Below are positions 33,813 through 42,020 of a stretch of 64,000 nt of DNA, piece by piece. Both the position numbers and the translations under genes were made by a program. Location of the stretch: contig NZ_CP026095.1 of assembly GCF_004006295.1 (NCBI RefSeq), positions 854,001 to 918,000 on the forward strand, read 5' to 3'. Source of the stretch: Peribacillus asahii (lineage in GTDB: Bacteria > Bacillota > Bacilli > Bacillales > DSM-1321). The notes beneath the pieces are model-generated. The model saw nothing but the letters and a program-made list of their open reading frames with translations. It made no database searches and was not told the DNA's origin. Position 1 is the stretch's first letter. Every line of letters begins with the position of its first letter.

Positions 33813-34116
33813 GAAAGTTTAATGTACCCTTTCGCATGATTGTGAAAGGGTACATTTGTCATGGTCTCAGAAATATGCACATGTACACTTCATATGCGAG
33901 GAAAATAAAGTAGAAATTAATGAATGATCGTAGTGGAGATAACATCTATGAGGAATCAATCTATTTTTGAAGAAAAGTGATGGATTTCCCCATTCAGTAC
34001 TGAATGGGCAAGTTCCATACTTCATAATTCATGGGATAATCTAAGCTTAAGACAAACAGGTGGTAATGCTTGTTGAAAGGACATCCAATGAAGAGATGCC
34101 TTTCTAAATGATGGTT
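33813..34116. other. Intergenic region after fumC
   Basis: It holds the fumC terminator and a perfect 20-bp palindrome at 33,989-34,008 (CCCATTCAGTACTGAATGGG). Otherwise nothing seen. Confidence 0.5.
33822..33855 (+). terminator. Terminator of fumC
   Basis: A 12-bp stem (33,822-33,833 with 33,844-33,855), 10-nt loop. The T-tract is weak. Confidence 0.7.
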
Positions 34117-34443
34117 TTAATTAAAAGGGAGGGTGTATTGGTGGACATTTTCAATTGGATTTGTGACGATTAAACGGTTACCAGAAAAGCTCCAATTCGC
34201 CAAATCATAGCAAAGGTATCTAGTTGGGATTTCATCATCATCTACTTCAATTGTTTTTAGACGAAGAAGCTCGCCTTCAAATGGCCGAAGTCTTTCTAAC
34301 TCTTCTTCTAAGTTTATTGCTACTTCAAAACTAGGAGTCGTTTTCTGAATACCGTTACTCTCGAAGAGGACCTCTACTTGTTTCCACTCTACTGGATTAG
34401 AATCCGTCTTTTTTTCGAATAAATATACATCAGCAAACTGCAT
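34117..34443 (-). CDS. Hypothetical protein, 108 aa
   Basis: 108 aa from ATG 34,443 with a strong AAAGGAG site. A small acidic beta-rich soluble protein (MQFADVYLFEKKTDSNPVEW, then EVAINLEEELERLRPFEGEL and LCYDLANWSFSGNRLIVTNP). No named family recognised, and no signal peptide. A single gene in the chromosomal backbone. Confidence 0.65.
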   Translation of the reverse strand: MQFADVYLFEKKTDSNPVEWKQVEVLFESNGIQKTTPSFEVAINLEEELERLRPFEGELLRLKTIEVDDDEIPTRYLCYDLANWSFSGNRLIVTNPIENVHQYTLPFN

Positions 34444-35130
34444 ATTATCACTCCTTTCTATATTATTCCAATTATAACATATACAGATAAAATAAAAAAT
34501 ACAAAAATACCTAAAAAGTTAAAATTTTACGGAAAATTCACAATTGTACGTTGTTTTTATCAGGTGAATAAATGCTTGAATATGTGAAAAAAATACTGTT
34601 TTAATCCAAATTTCAAACAAAGCTCTTTATTTAAATAAAGAAGAAAATAAAAAAACCTCCTTTTTATTATTATTGTAGTAAAAGGTGTCGGTTTCTTGGA
34701 AAGGCAACTATTCTTACTTCGCTTGTGACATAATGAGCGTGAATCTTACTTCAATCTTTAGTATGAATAATGTGAGGAATATCTATTCGTACTATAAAAA
34801 ATTTTAGTTTAGGAAGAAGCCTTATCTATGGATGATTTTCATTATATGCAACGGATATAGGGGGTAGTACTAATTTATAGGTATCAATCATTCTTAGTAA
34901 AGATTCATGGTTCCATTGAATATAGACGGCTAGACAATCGATTTCTATTCATCCTGAGTTGTAATAAAAAGGGAGTGTTGTGTTTTTTAGATAAGGTTCC
35001 TTAATCAGTAAGAAGTGGCACGCAAGACTTGTGGATAGTGGAAAAATGTAATGATTTTTTATATGTATCCAGCGTTTAAAAAGAGACGGTCTAAAGGAAG
35101 CGTTCCATCAGATCGTCTCTTTTATAACAA
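34444..35130. other. Long intergenic region without a visible gene
   Basis: 687 bp, AT-rich. No frame with a credible start was found. It ends with a hairpin at about 35,078-35,123 (AAAGAGAC ... GTCTCTTT) that terminates the truncated dehydrogenase gene. Confidence 0.5.
35078..35123 (-). terminator. Terminator of the truncated dehydrogenase gene
   Basis: AAAGAGACG and CGTCTCTTT form the stem, with flanking A and T runs and an imperfectly paired interior. Confidence 0.65.
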
Positions 35131-35737
35131 TTATTTTACATAGTTTGTCATAAGGTTTTCGAGTTCAGTCATTGCTTTTAGTACTTCGTCTACTGTGATG
35201 TTTGGAAAGAGGAGATAAATATCCTCACCAGGCTGAACGGCAAACCGAGCGATTTGCAGCAACTCTGCTTGTTGATTAATGGTTAATCCAATATCCGCTA
35301 ATGTGCTAGGGAGGTGAACGGATTCATAGAAAGGAAGCAGTTGTTCAAGCTCCTCGAATTTATTTTCTAGCACCAACTGTACGAGAATACCATAGGCTAC
35401 TTTTTCTCCATGAAGCAAATGGTGTGTATGTGGAATCTTTGTCATTCCATTGTGAATGGAGTGAGCGCCCGCAATGCGAAGGTATTGATTTCCGAAACCG
35501 CCAACTAGTCCGCTTGTTACAATATTTGTTTCAATGACTCTCTTGAGTGCATTTGTCCAAGAACCATTTTCTAAGTCTGTAAGAGCTTGCATACTATTCT
35601 CGATTAAAACTGATTTACATTGTTTGGCAGAAAGGTGGGCAAGGTCAATGCAAACGGATGTTTCCTCTAAACGTTCGACTAGTGCGTTTCCTTCGTACCA
35701 TTTGGCAAGTGTATCGCCAATACCTGCTCCTGACCAC
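35131..35737 (-). pseudogene. 5'-truncated glycerol-dehydrogenase-like (iron-containing ADH) gene
   Basis: The minus strand from about 35,737 encodes SGAGIGDTLAKWYEGNALVE, then CIDLAHLSAKQCKSVLIENS, GGFGNQYLRIAGAHSIHNGM and HTHHLLHGEKVAYGILVQLV: the C-terminal half of a GldA/EgsA-like NAD(P)-dependent dehydrogenase with its metal-binding His residues. The N-terminal NAD-binding half is missing. Upstream of the first shown residue lies an IS605-like structured end and then metQ, so the 5' part has been lost. The ATG at 35,592 is internal. Confidence 0.75.
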
Positions 35738-36170
35738 TCCCATGGCTAAAGCCGCTGGGGTTCTTTCTCACAAATATCTCACTTACCATCTTCCATAAGA
35801 AGAGGCAGAGGCGAGACTTGGGTGAGCAACGCTTGAGAGAAAAACAGTCTTTCAAGAGGGCAAGGTCGGTGCCAACTACGCCGTTCAATCGGCGATACTT
35901 GTCTAGGATTATGATACCGCACTCTTTCTATGAAGAGTGTTGGTCGGCAGAACGTTGAACATTTTACGTGACAGACGTTTTTCCTGTCACAACCACCTAT
36001 GTTCAGTTTTCAAAGAACATCCCGTGTACCAAATCATACCATTTCAAATGCATAGTGTACAGAACGTATTTTCGATATTTTATCTGTACACCGCATTTGA
36101 GCAAACATTCATCCCATTCCTAAAGGGGGTGCCAGCGCACCGTAATGGGCTTTCTTTTCGCAAAATATGT
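35738..36170 (-). mobile_element. Non-autonomous IS200/IS605-like remnant with structured ends
   Basis: At 35,738-35,760 the sequence CTCCCATGGCTAAAGCCGCT followed by GGGG is the imperfect hairpin typical of the TnpB-side end of IS605/IS1341-type elements. Further hairpins on the minus strand are GTGACAG/CTGTCAC (about 35,971-35,993) and CACTCTT/AAGAGTG (about 35,921-35,940). No tnpA or tnpB frame is present, so it is a deletion derivative or PATE-like unit. It directly abuts the truncated dehydrogenase gene. The outer end is not defined; 36,170 is an estimate. Confidence 0.4.
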
Positions 36171-36176
36171 AAGATA

Positions 36177-36211
36177 AAGGACCTGATCTCCGATAGTGGA
36201 GCAGGTCCTTT
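36177..36211 (-). terminator. Terminator of metNPQ
   Basis: AAAGGACCTG (36,177-36,186) pairs with CAGGTCCTTT (36,202-36,211); the minus-strand transcript ends in a U-rich stretch. Confidence 0.8.
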
Positions 36212-36225
36212 TGTCGTTTGTTTAA

Positions 36226-37068
36226 TTATTTCTTCATCCACTCCGGTTTACCGAAGCCTTTAAATTCTTTGTCGATAACTGCTTCAAATTCATCTGATTC
36301 AACAGCTGCTTTAATATCTTTAGCAAATTGAGCGTCTACATTTTTCGTATCCACTACGACACGATTACGATACTCATCTGGCATATTTTCAACAGCAATT
36401 GCATCTTCGATTTTCATTTTTGCTGCAATAGCAAAGTTTCCAGGTACAGCAGATAAGTCAACGCTATCTGTAGCACGTGGTAATTGAGCTGCTTCTAATG
36501 GTTTAATTTGGATGTTTTTCGGGTTACTTGTTACATCTTTTTCTGACAATGTTAACTGATTAGCAGCTGGATCAACTTCAATTAGTTTGGCATCTACTAG
36601 GATTTTTAGCGCACGAGCCATATTAGATGGATCATTTGGAACAGCGATAGATGTACCGTCTTTTATTTCATCTAAAGATTTATATTTTTTTGAATAAATT
36701 CCCATTGGTGCTGTTGGAACAACAATCAATTCAGAAAGTTGTAAGTTGTTTTCCTTTGCAAATGTTTCCATGTAGTATTTGTGTTGGAATAGATTTGCAT
36801 CAATGGATCCATTGCTTAGAGCAAGGTTTGGTTGAACATAATCACTAAATTCAACGACTTCTACTTTATATCCGGCTTTTTCAAGTGATGGTTGAATCGC
36901 TTTTTTAACCATGTCAGCAAAAGGACCGCTTGTTGCACCAATTTTAAGTTCTTTTTTCTCTTCAGTTGTGTTTGAAGCCGTATCTTTTTCTTCGTCTTTG
37001 TTATTGCCGCAAGCTGCTAAAGCAAGGGCAAGAACAAGAACGAGTAATAAGGATGCCCATTTTTTCAT
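36226..37068 (-). CDS. metQ: Methionine ABC transporter substrate-binding lipoprotein
   Basis: A 280-aa NlpA/MetQ-family protein. The signal MKKWASLLLVLVLALALAAC has its lipobox at residues 17-20 (LAAC), so it is tethered outside the membrane. Family strings: LKIGATSGPFADMVKKAIQP, EVVEFSDYVQPNLALSNGSI, DANLFQHKYYMETF and AVPGNFAIAAKM. It binds D/L-methionine and delivers it to MetP/MetN. It is the last gene of metN-metP-metQ and is under the SAM riboswitch ahead of metN. Length is normal. Confidence 0.92.
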   Translation of the reverse strand: MKKWASLLLVLVLALALAACGNNKDEEKDTASNTTEEKKELKIGATSGPFADMVKKAIQPSLEKAGYKVEVVEFSDYVQPNLALSNGSIDANLFQHKYYMETFAKENNLQLSELIVVPTAPMGIYSKKYKSLDEIKDGTSIAVPNDPSNMARALKILVDAKLIEVDPAANQLTLSEKDVTSNPKNIQIKPLEAAQLPRATDSVDLSAVPGNFAIAAKMKIEDAIAVENMPDEYRNRVVVDTKNVDAQFAKDIKAAVESDEFEAVIDKEFKGFGKPEWMKK

Positions 37069-37134
37069 CTTGTAAATCCTCCTAAATATTGAATAATGTA
37101 TTAAAACTTTCTATGAAGAAAGCAATAATTGTGC

Positions 37135-37797
37135 TTATCGTTTATCAACTAAATAAGAAAGCTTATCCCCGATAATTTGAATGATTTGAACAAGGCAAAT
37201 GAGAACAATAATCGTCAGAATCATAACGGTATTGTCGTAGCGGTAGTACCCGAAGCGGATAGCTAAATCGCCGATTCCTCCGCCGCCAATTGTCCCTGCC
37301 ATAGCTGAGAATCCAATGAGTGAAATCGTTGTTAAGGTTAGACCTTGAATGATGCCTGGTTTTGCTTCAGCGAGCAGGACATCTTTAATGATCATCCATG
37401 GTGAAGCGCCAACGGCAATCGCCGCCTCAATAATGCCTTTATCAATTTCACGTAAAGAGGTTTCAACGATTCGAGCGAAAAACGGAATCGCTGCTACGGA
37501 TAATGAAACAGAGGCAGCGATTGGTCCAATCGTTGTTCCTGTTATTAAGTTAGTGAAAGGAAGCAATGCTACTAATAGAATGATATATGGAATAGATCGT
37601 ACAAGGTTTACGATGAATCCAAGCAGACTATTGATAAACGAATTTTCAAAAAATAAATTTTTCGCTGTTATAAACAGTAAAACTCCAAGTGGTAAACCGA
37701 GAAACAGGGCGATGATAAGCGAGATGCCAACCATATACACCGTTTCTAGGAATGCTTTATTAAGATCGGGAAGTATAGCTGTAATCGATTCAAGCAT
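37135..37797 (-). CDS. metP: Methionine ABC transporter permease
   Basis: 220 aa with five membrane segments (GISLIIALFLGLPLGVLLFI; IPYIILLVALLPFTNLITGT; VMILTIIVLICLVQIIQIIG). The EAA loop, EAAIAVGASPWMIIKDVLLA followed by EAKPGIIQG, contacts the ATPase. The ATG at 37,797 overlaps the end of metN by 8 bp. It is the MetI-type permease (called MetP in Bacillus). Confidence 0.92.
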   Translation of the reverse strand: MLESITAILPDLNKAFLETVYMVGISLIIALFLGLPLGVLLFITAKNLFFENSFINSLLGFIVNLVRSIPYIILLVALLPFTNLITGTTIGPIAASVSLSVAAIPFFARIVETSLREIDKGIIEAAIAVGASPWMIIKDVLLAEAKPGIIQGLTLTTISLIGFSAMAGTIGGGGIGDLAIRFGYYRYDNTVMILTIIVLICLVQIIQIIGDKLSYLVDKR

Positions 37798-38800
37798 GAT
37801 GTATCACCTCCACATAGCTAGTTCGTTTGTTGATATAGTCTAAAGCCGCTTGAATGTCATTAGTGTTACCGGTTAATTCAACAATAAGTATGCCTAAAGG
37901 AATGTTTTGGATATATTCGATTTTTCCGTGCAAAATATTGGCTTTTACAGGATGTTCTTGTAATAAGTCTGAAAGAACGGCCTCACTAGCGAGCTGTCCT
38001 TCAAATTGAATTTTGATAATGCTTCCTTTACTTTCCGTAATTAAATGAGAAGGAAGTTCAAAATCTAAGACGCTTTCGATAAATTGTTTCGTTAATGCTT
38101 GTTTAGGCTGAGCGAACACACTGTATACATCGCCTTCTTCAATGATGCGCCCATCTTGCATAACGGCTACCCGATGACAAAGTTCTTTTACAACCTCCAT
38201 TTCGTGGGTAATTAAGACGATTGTAATTCCGAACTCTTTATTAATTTTTTTCAGTAATTGTAAAATGGCTTTTGTTGTTGTTGGGTCAAGGGCAGATGTT
38301 GCCTCATCACATAAAAGAACGGTAGGATTGTTTGCTAATGCACGGGCAATTCCAACACGTTGTTTTTGTCCACCGCTTAATTGAGCAGGGTATACATCTT
38401 TTTTATCACTAAGACCAACGATTTCGAGTAATTCAAGCACACGTTTGCGAATGGCTTCAGGCGATTGATGTGCAGCTTTTAAGGCGAAAGCAACATTATC
38501 AAACACTGTTTTCGAACTGATGAGTGAAAAGTGCTGAAAAATCATTCCGATTTTCAGTCGTTGTTTTCGTAATGCTTGACCCGATAATTTCGTTAAATCA
38601 ACACCATCAATAATTACTTGGCCTTTTGTCGGACGTTCTAATAAATTAATCGAACGAATTAAGGAGCTTTTACCAGCACCGCTATATCCAACAATTCCAA
38701 AAATTTCTCCTTTTTGAATCGTCAAGGATACATCATCAACTCCGACAACTCGACTTTTCTTCGTGATGTATTCCTTTCGTAACGATTGAATTTCAATCAT
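37790..38800 (-). CDS. metN: Methionine ABC transporter ATP-binding protein
   Basis: 336 aa. Walker A GYSGAGKSSLIRSIN, signature QLSGGQKQRVGIARALANNP, Walker B VLLCDEATSALDP and the switch His in LITHEMEVV form a complete ABC ATPase. The C-terminal ~90 residues (SIIKIQFEGQLASEAVLSDL to LIVELTGNTNDIQAALDY) form the NIL domain that binds methionine and feeds back on transport. It is the first gene of metNPQ, preceded by a SAM riboswitch. Confidence 0.95.
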   Translation of the reverse strand: MIEIQSLRKEYITKKSRVVGVDDVSLTIQKGEIFGIVGYSGAGKSSLIRSINLLERPTKGQVIIDGVDLTKLSGQALRKQRLKIGMIFQHFSLISSKTVFDNVAFALKAAHQSPEAIRKRVLELLEIVGLSDKKDVYPAQLSGGQKQRVGIARALANNPTVLLCDEATSALDPTTTKAILQLLKKINKEFGITIVLITHEMEVVKELCHRVAVMQDGRIIEEGDVYSVFAQPKQALTKQFIESVLDFELPSHLITESKGSIIKIQFEGQLASEAVLSDLLQEHPVKANILHGKIEYIQNIPLGILIVELTGNTNDIQAALDYINKRTSYVEVIHHA

Positions 38801-38814
38801 GGACGTTCCCCCCT

Positions 38815-38843
38815 AAAAAAGCCTCTTTCTGAGTGAAAGAGGC
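38815..38843 (-). terminator. Riboswitch-controlled terminator ahead of metN
   Basis: GCCTCTTTC (38,821-38,829) pairs with GAAAGAGGC (38,835-38,843), followed on the minus strand by six U. Confidence 0.9.
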
Positions 38844-38861
38844 GACATAATCTATATCACG

Positions 38862-38965
38862 ACTTATCTTCCAGAATTGTATCTCTGCAGGAAGTAGCAC
38901 CGTTCCCAAATAGGAGGTTGCCGGACGTCATTGGGCCTGATCCCTCCGTCACTCTCGATAAGTAT
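38862..38965 (-). promoter_or_regulatory. SAM-I (S-box) riboswitch of metNPQ
   Basis: The minus strand has ACTTATCGAGAGTGACGGAG, GGATCAGGCCCAATGA, CCGGCAACCTCC, GGTGCTA and CTTCCTGCAG, closing with GATAAGT. All S-box landmarks are in order and a terminator follows. Confidence 0.95.
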
Positions 38966-39002
38966 TTATTATTTTGAGATATTTTAGAATATTTATATTA
39001 GA

Positions 39003-39031
39003 ATATTATTTGTTATAGTTTGAAAAGTCAA
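39003..39031 (-). promoter_or_regulatory. SigA-type promoter of metNPQ
   Basis: The minus strand has TTGACT (39,026-39,031), a 17-nt spacer and TAATAT (39,003-39,008). Confidence 0.65.
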
Positions 39032-39329
39032 TATATTTTTTCAGTGAATAATGTAATAATATTCAAAAAACCCTTGTATATTATTACATTATAGGATTTA
39101 ACTTACTCTTCCTATCTGAAAATTGTTAGTTGAAGCTTAGGTGTATTTGTTATTTTTAGATAAGAAATAGATTTGTGATTTTGATGAATTTATTATTCGT
39201 CATGGAAGTGTGCCTTTCCATTCTTAATATTTTCCATATATTCCTTGTAAGTGTTATGCGTCTTATATACAGTTAATAGTAATAAGGCTTCATCTGATAG
39301 ACATCAATAAAAACGAATGGGGGATAAGG

Positions 39330-40143
39330 ATGATAGAAAGGAAGCGGGTAGGAGATGTAGAATGGGTACATGGAAAAGTAGAATCTGCGCAATCTAAGAT
39401 GGGTGTAAATGTCTTTGTAACAGATGGTCTAATGATTGATACAGGGTCAGAGTCTTTACTGTCTGGCTTGATTCCTTTTTTTTCAGTCGGTCGATTTTGA
39501 TCAAGTAGTGCTTACGCATTATCACGAAGATCATACAGGTGGTTGCGCTTGGATTCAAAAACATAAACAAGTACCATTATTTATTCATTCGATGTCGCTT
39601 GATGTTTGTTCAAAACAGGGAGAATATCCGGATTATCGTAAACGGATTTGGGGAGTGCGAGAAGGGTTTCAAGCACGACCAATTGGAGAAACGATACAAT
39701 CCCGTCATCATACATGGAAGGCTATTTTTACACCGGGACATGCAAGGGATCATATATCTTATTTGAATCAAAGCAACGGTGTACTTTTCTCAGGTGATTT
39801 ATTTGTTACGCCAAAAACGAAAGTGATTTTGCAGGAGGAGTCTATTCCGACAATTATACATTCTATTAAGAAGGTATTGCGATATGATTTTCAAGAAGTT
39901 TTCTGTTGTCATGCAGGCTATCTTCCAAATGGAAGGGAACTATTTCAAGTGAAGCTTGACTATTTAGAAAATTTACAGGGAGAAATTATTCGACTGCATC
40001 AACAAGGGTTAACCGTTGAGGAGATTCAACAGAAGGTTTTACCGAAGCAGTATCCGATTATAGAGTACTCGGACTATGAATGGGATTCGAAACATATTAT
40101 TACGTCCATTCTTAGAGAGGCGCAATCCACTAGTGTAAGATGA
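39330..40143 (+). pseudogene. Metallo-beta-lactamase-fold hydrolase gene with one-base frameshift
   Basis: ATG 39,330 follows GGGGGATAAGG. The first part (MIERKRVGDVEWVHGKVESA to GLIPFF) runs out of frame at the T8 run 39,476-39,483. With seven T the frame would continue SVDFDQVVLTHYHEDHTGGC, which carries the metal-binding HxHxDH motif, then FTPGHARDHISYL, LFSGDLFVTPKTK and FCCHAGYLPNG. The repaired protein would be about 270 aa, normal for the family (Zn-dependent hydrolases of the glyoxalase II type). The substrate is unknown. Either a recent pseudogene, a slippage-controlled gene, or a homopolymer sequencing error. Confidence 0.8.
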
Positions 40144-40155
40144 ATAGGTAGTAAA

Positions 40156-40193
40156 TAAATGTGAGCTGACCTTATAGGACCAGCTCACATTTA
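40156..40193. terminator. Bidirectional terminator between convergent genes
   Basis: A 13-bp perfect stem, TAAATGTGAGCTG (40,156-40,168) with 40,181-40,193, plus a partly paired interior. Confidence 0.85.
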
Positions 40194-40194
40194 T

Positions 40195-40383
40195 TTAATC
40201 TAAACGATTTACATTTGGAGGCGTTTCATCATAGAACTCATGAGCTTCTTCGATGTTTTGGTTATTACCTGATGTATAGACATTTCCTCCAGCCATTCCT
40301 TCGTTGATAATCCGATCAATGTCTAAGTAGACAGAATCTTTCTTATCATATTCCGAATCTTTTAAAAACTTATCTTTGTCCAA
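40195..40383 (-). CDS. Conserved small hypothetical protein, about 62 aa
   Basis: TTG 40,383 is chosen because AAGGAGGG precedes it at about 8 nt; the longer frame from 40,419 would include the site itself. Highly charged protein (DKDKFLKDSEYDKKDSVYLD, then IDRIINEGMAGGNVYTSGNN and EEAHEFYDETPP). The pattern 'YLDIDR..NEG.AGG.VY' is seen in other Bacillus small proteins near the yhe cluster; function unknown. Confidence 0.65.
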   Translation of the reverse strand: MDKDKFLKDSEYDKKDSVYLDIDRIINEGMAGGNVYTSGNNQNIEEAHEFYDETPPNVNRLD

Positions 40384-40546
40384 AAAAAGTCCCTCCTTAG
40401 CTTCTGTAGTTTGCAACATACAGTGCTATCTTTAATTCAACTAGCCATCAGGGCAATGAAATACTGACGGAAGTTGTTATTATAGTTTGAGCAGGGAAGG
40501 GTCTTTTTTATTCAGTGTATATTTGTAACGCAGAGGACCAGTTGTA

Positions 40547-40756
40547 TCACTCATATACATGAAATAGCATGAGCTCATGTATAGCTTGTTTTAATTCAGC
40601 TTCTAAATGATCCGAAGGCTGTATGTTCTTCCATTCAATTTGTCCATCTTTATGGTAAATGGCTTGATAATGTTGTTTGTTTACATAAAAAGAAATTTTC
40701 CAGCCAGGTAAAGTATTGTCTTTGAACAACGGTTTCCATTGAAAATGAGTAATCAT
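40547..40756 (-). CDS. yheE: YheE family (DUF5342) protein
   Basis: 69 aa from ATG 40,756, with AGGAGG upstream; the longer frame from 40,837 overlaps the neighbour and lacks a site. The sequence MITHFQWKPLFKDNTLPGWK, then ISFYVNKQHYQAIYHKDGQI, matches Bacillus YheE, a small protein encoded next to yheC/yheD. It is presumably sporulation-related by context. Last gene of the leftward yhe cluster. Confidence 0.8.
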   Translation of the reverse strand: MITHFQWKPLFKDNTLPGWKISFYVNKQHYQAIYHKDGQIEWKNIQPSDHLEAELKQAIHELMLFHVYE

Positions 40757-40820
40757 GAAAAAACCTCCTCTATAGCTATTCTCATTTGTTTCATTATACT
40801 GGAAAAAAGAATAGAAGAGG

Positions 40821-42020
40821 TTATTTTTTATCATCATTTGGGTATTTTAATTCAATAAATAAATTTTTTAATTGATGCAGTCGAGTTGTTTCAATATCGG
40901 TTTCATCGAATTGCATCGGTTTTGAATTCACCTCATAAATAAAGAGATCCCCTGCTGCGTTTTCACCAAGATCAATTGAAAATTCACCGATAAAGCCTAA
41001 TTGATGAGATAGAACGGCACCGCAAGTTTGAGCAATTTCTGTTAATTGTTGATCTAAAGCTGGTGTTGTCACTTCATGATAAGGAATGATTTTCCCTCCC
41101 GTTGGCACATGAGTTGTGATTTCTTGTGTTTGTGACATCCTGACGCCTTTACCGCTTAGCTTGAAACGACCTTGTTCGTAATGAACAAGCAGGCGGTAAT
41201 CATAGCGATGTCCATTTTTCTTCTTAGGAACAATCGCTTGTTGGGCTAAATATTTCTTCGATTGAAGCTGCTGTTTGTAAACATCCCAATAGGCTTGAAG
41301 AGTAGGGAATGTCTCTGCCTCTGTCGGGCTTACTAATTGGATGGATTTATCTCGTTTACAAGTTAAGGTATGAATCCCTTTGCCCCGATTTCCATCTCTA
41401 GGTTTTAAATAAATGGTTGAATAGGTGCGGAGAAAAGAAGCTAGTTGATTTACATTGTCGACAACGATCGTTTTCGGTAGAAGCTGCTTGAGCCTTTCGT
41501 GTTGTTGAAAGGTTGTATACATCTCATATTTATCAATAAAACAAGGGTTGAACATCTTAATGTGCTTGTTGGAGAATAGAGTTTTTAGTTGTTGAAAGGA
41601 GTCGGATGCTTCAAAGGGACGGGATGGAATTCGATTATAGACAATATGAGGGAGAGGGACGGTGATTTTTTTCCAGGTATTTAGTTCGGAACAGTATATA
41701 AATGCATAAGGTTGTTCCTGCAGAATATCGTTTGCTGTGAAAACATAACATAAAATACCGTGCTGTAATAAATAAGAATGCAAGGATTGGAACAAGGGAA
41801 GGTTCCCGCCCAATCCTATTTTGTTTTTTCCACTTGTTGTTAAAATGCCAATTGTTAATATTTCGTTCCTATGAAAGGGTTTTACGTCAAAGCTTCGAAC
41901 ATCTTGAAGAAATAAGGGATGTTGATAAGGAATTTCTATTTGATCAGCCCCAAACGTAACGGTGAATCCGTTTTGCCCGTGCCACCACTGTTTAGTCGAT
42001 GAGTTATAAAAGATTTTCAT
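40821..42020 (-). CDS. YheC/YheD-family ATP-grasp spore coat-associated protein (paralogue 1)
   Basis: 399 aa. The C-terminal ATP-grasp domain has IYLKPRDGNRGKGIHTL (nucleotide-binding Lys and Gly loop), RYDYRLLVHYEQG, GFIGEFSIDLGENAAGDLFI and YEVNSKPMQFDE (metal-binding E-x-N). YheC and YheD of B. subtilis localise to the forespore/coat; a ligase substrate is not known. Its ATG overlaps the upstream gene by 4 bp. It is shorter than YheD in the N-terminal region. Confidence 0.8.
   Translation of the reverse strand: MKIFYNSSTKQWWHGQNGFTVTFGADQIEIPYQHPLFLQDVRSFDVKPFHRNEILTIGILTTSGKNKIGLGGNLPLFQSLHSYLLQHGILCYVFTANDILQEQPYAFIYCSELNTWKKITVPLPHIVYNRIPSRPFEASDSFQQLKTLFSNKHIKMFNPCFIDKYEMYTTFQQHERLKQLLPKTIVVDNVNQLASFLRTYSTIYLKPRDGNRGKGIHTLTCKRDKSIQLVSPTEAETFPTLQAYWDVYKQQLQSKKYLAQQAIVPKKKNGHRYDYRLLVHYEQGRFKLSGKGVRMSQTQEITTHVPTGGKIIPYHEVTTPALDQQLTEIAQTCGAVLSHQLGFIGEFSIDLGENAAGDLFIYEVNSKPMQFDETDIETTRLHQLKNLFIELKYPNDDKK

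Larger units (their letters stand above)
38801..39329. other. Regulatory region upstream of metN
   Basis: It contains the riboswitch terminator (38,815-38,843), the SAM riboswitch (38,862-38,965) and a promoter (39,003-39,031). Further right, an AT-only inverted repeat lies at about 39,051-39,091 (AATGTAATAATA / TATTATTACATT), of unknown role. Confidence 0.6.

Noticed and set aside
35679..35888. 69-aa frame on the minus strand
   Set aside because: It spans the IS605-like end and the dehydrogenase remnant in the wrong frame; no family similarity.
35960..36035. Sequence resembling the rRNA-operon spacer/boxA (minus strand TTCTTTGAAAACTGAACA)
   Set aside because: Only a short match; no 16S, 23S or tRNA sequence is nearby. 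Treated as part of the structured mini-element.
39051..39091. AT-only inverted repeat upstream of the metNPQ promoter
   Set aside because: Composition alone makes such pairing likely; no known operator or T-tract, so not called as a terminator or operator.
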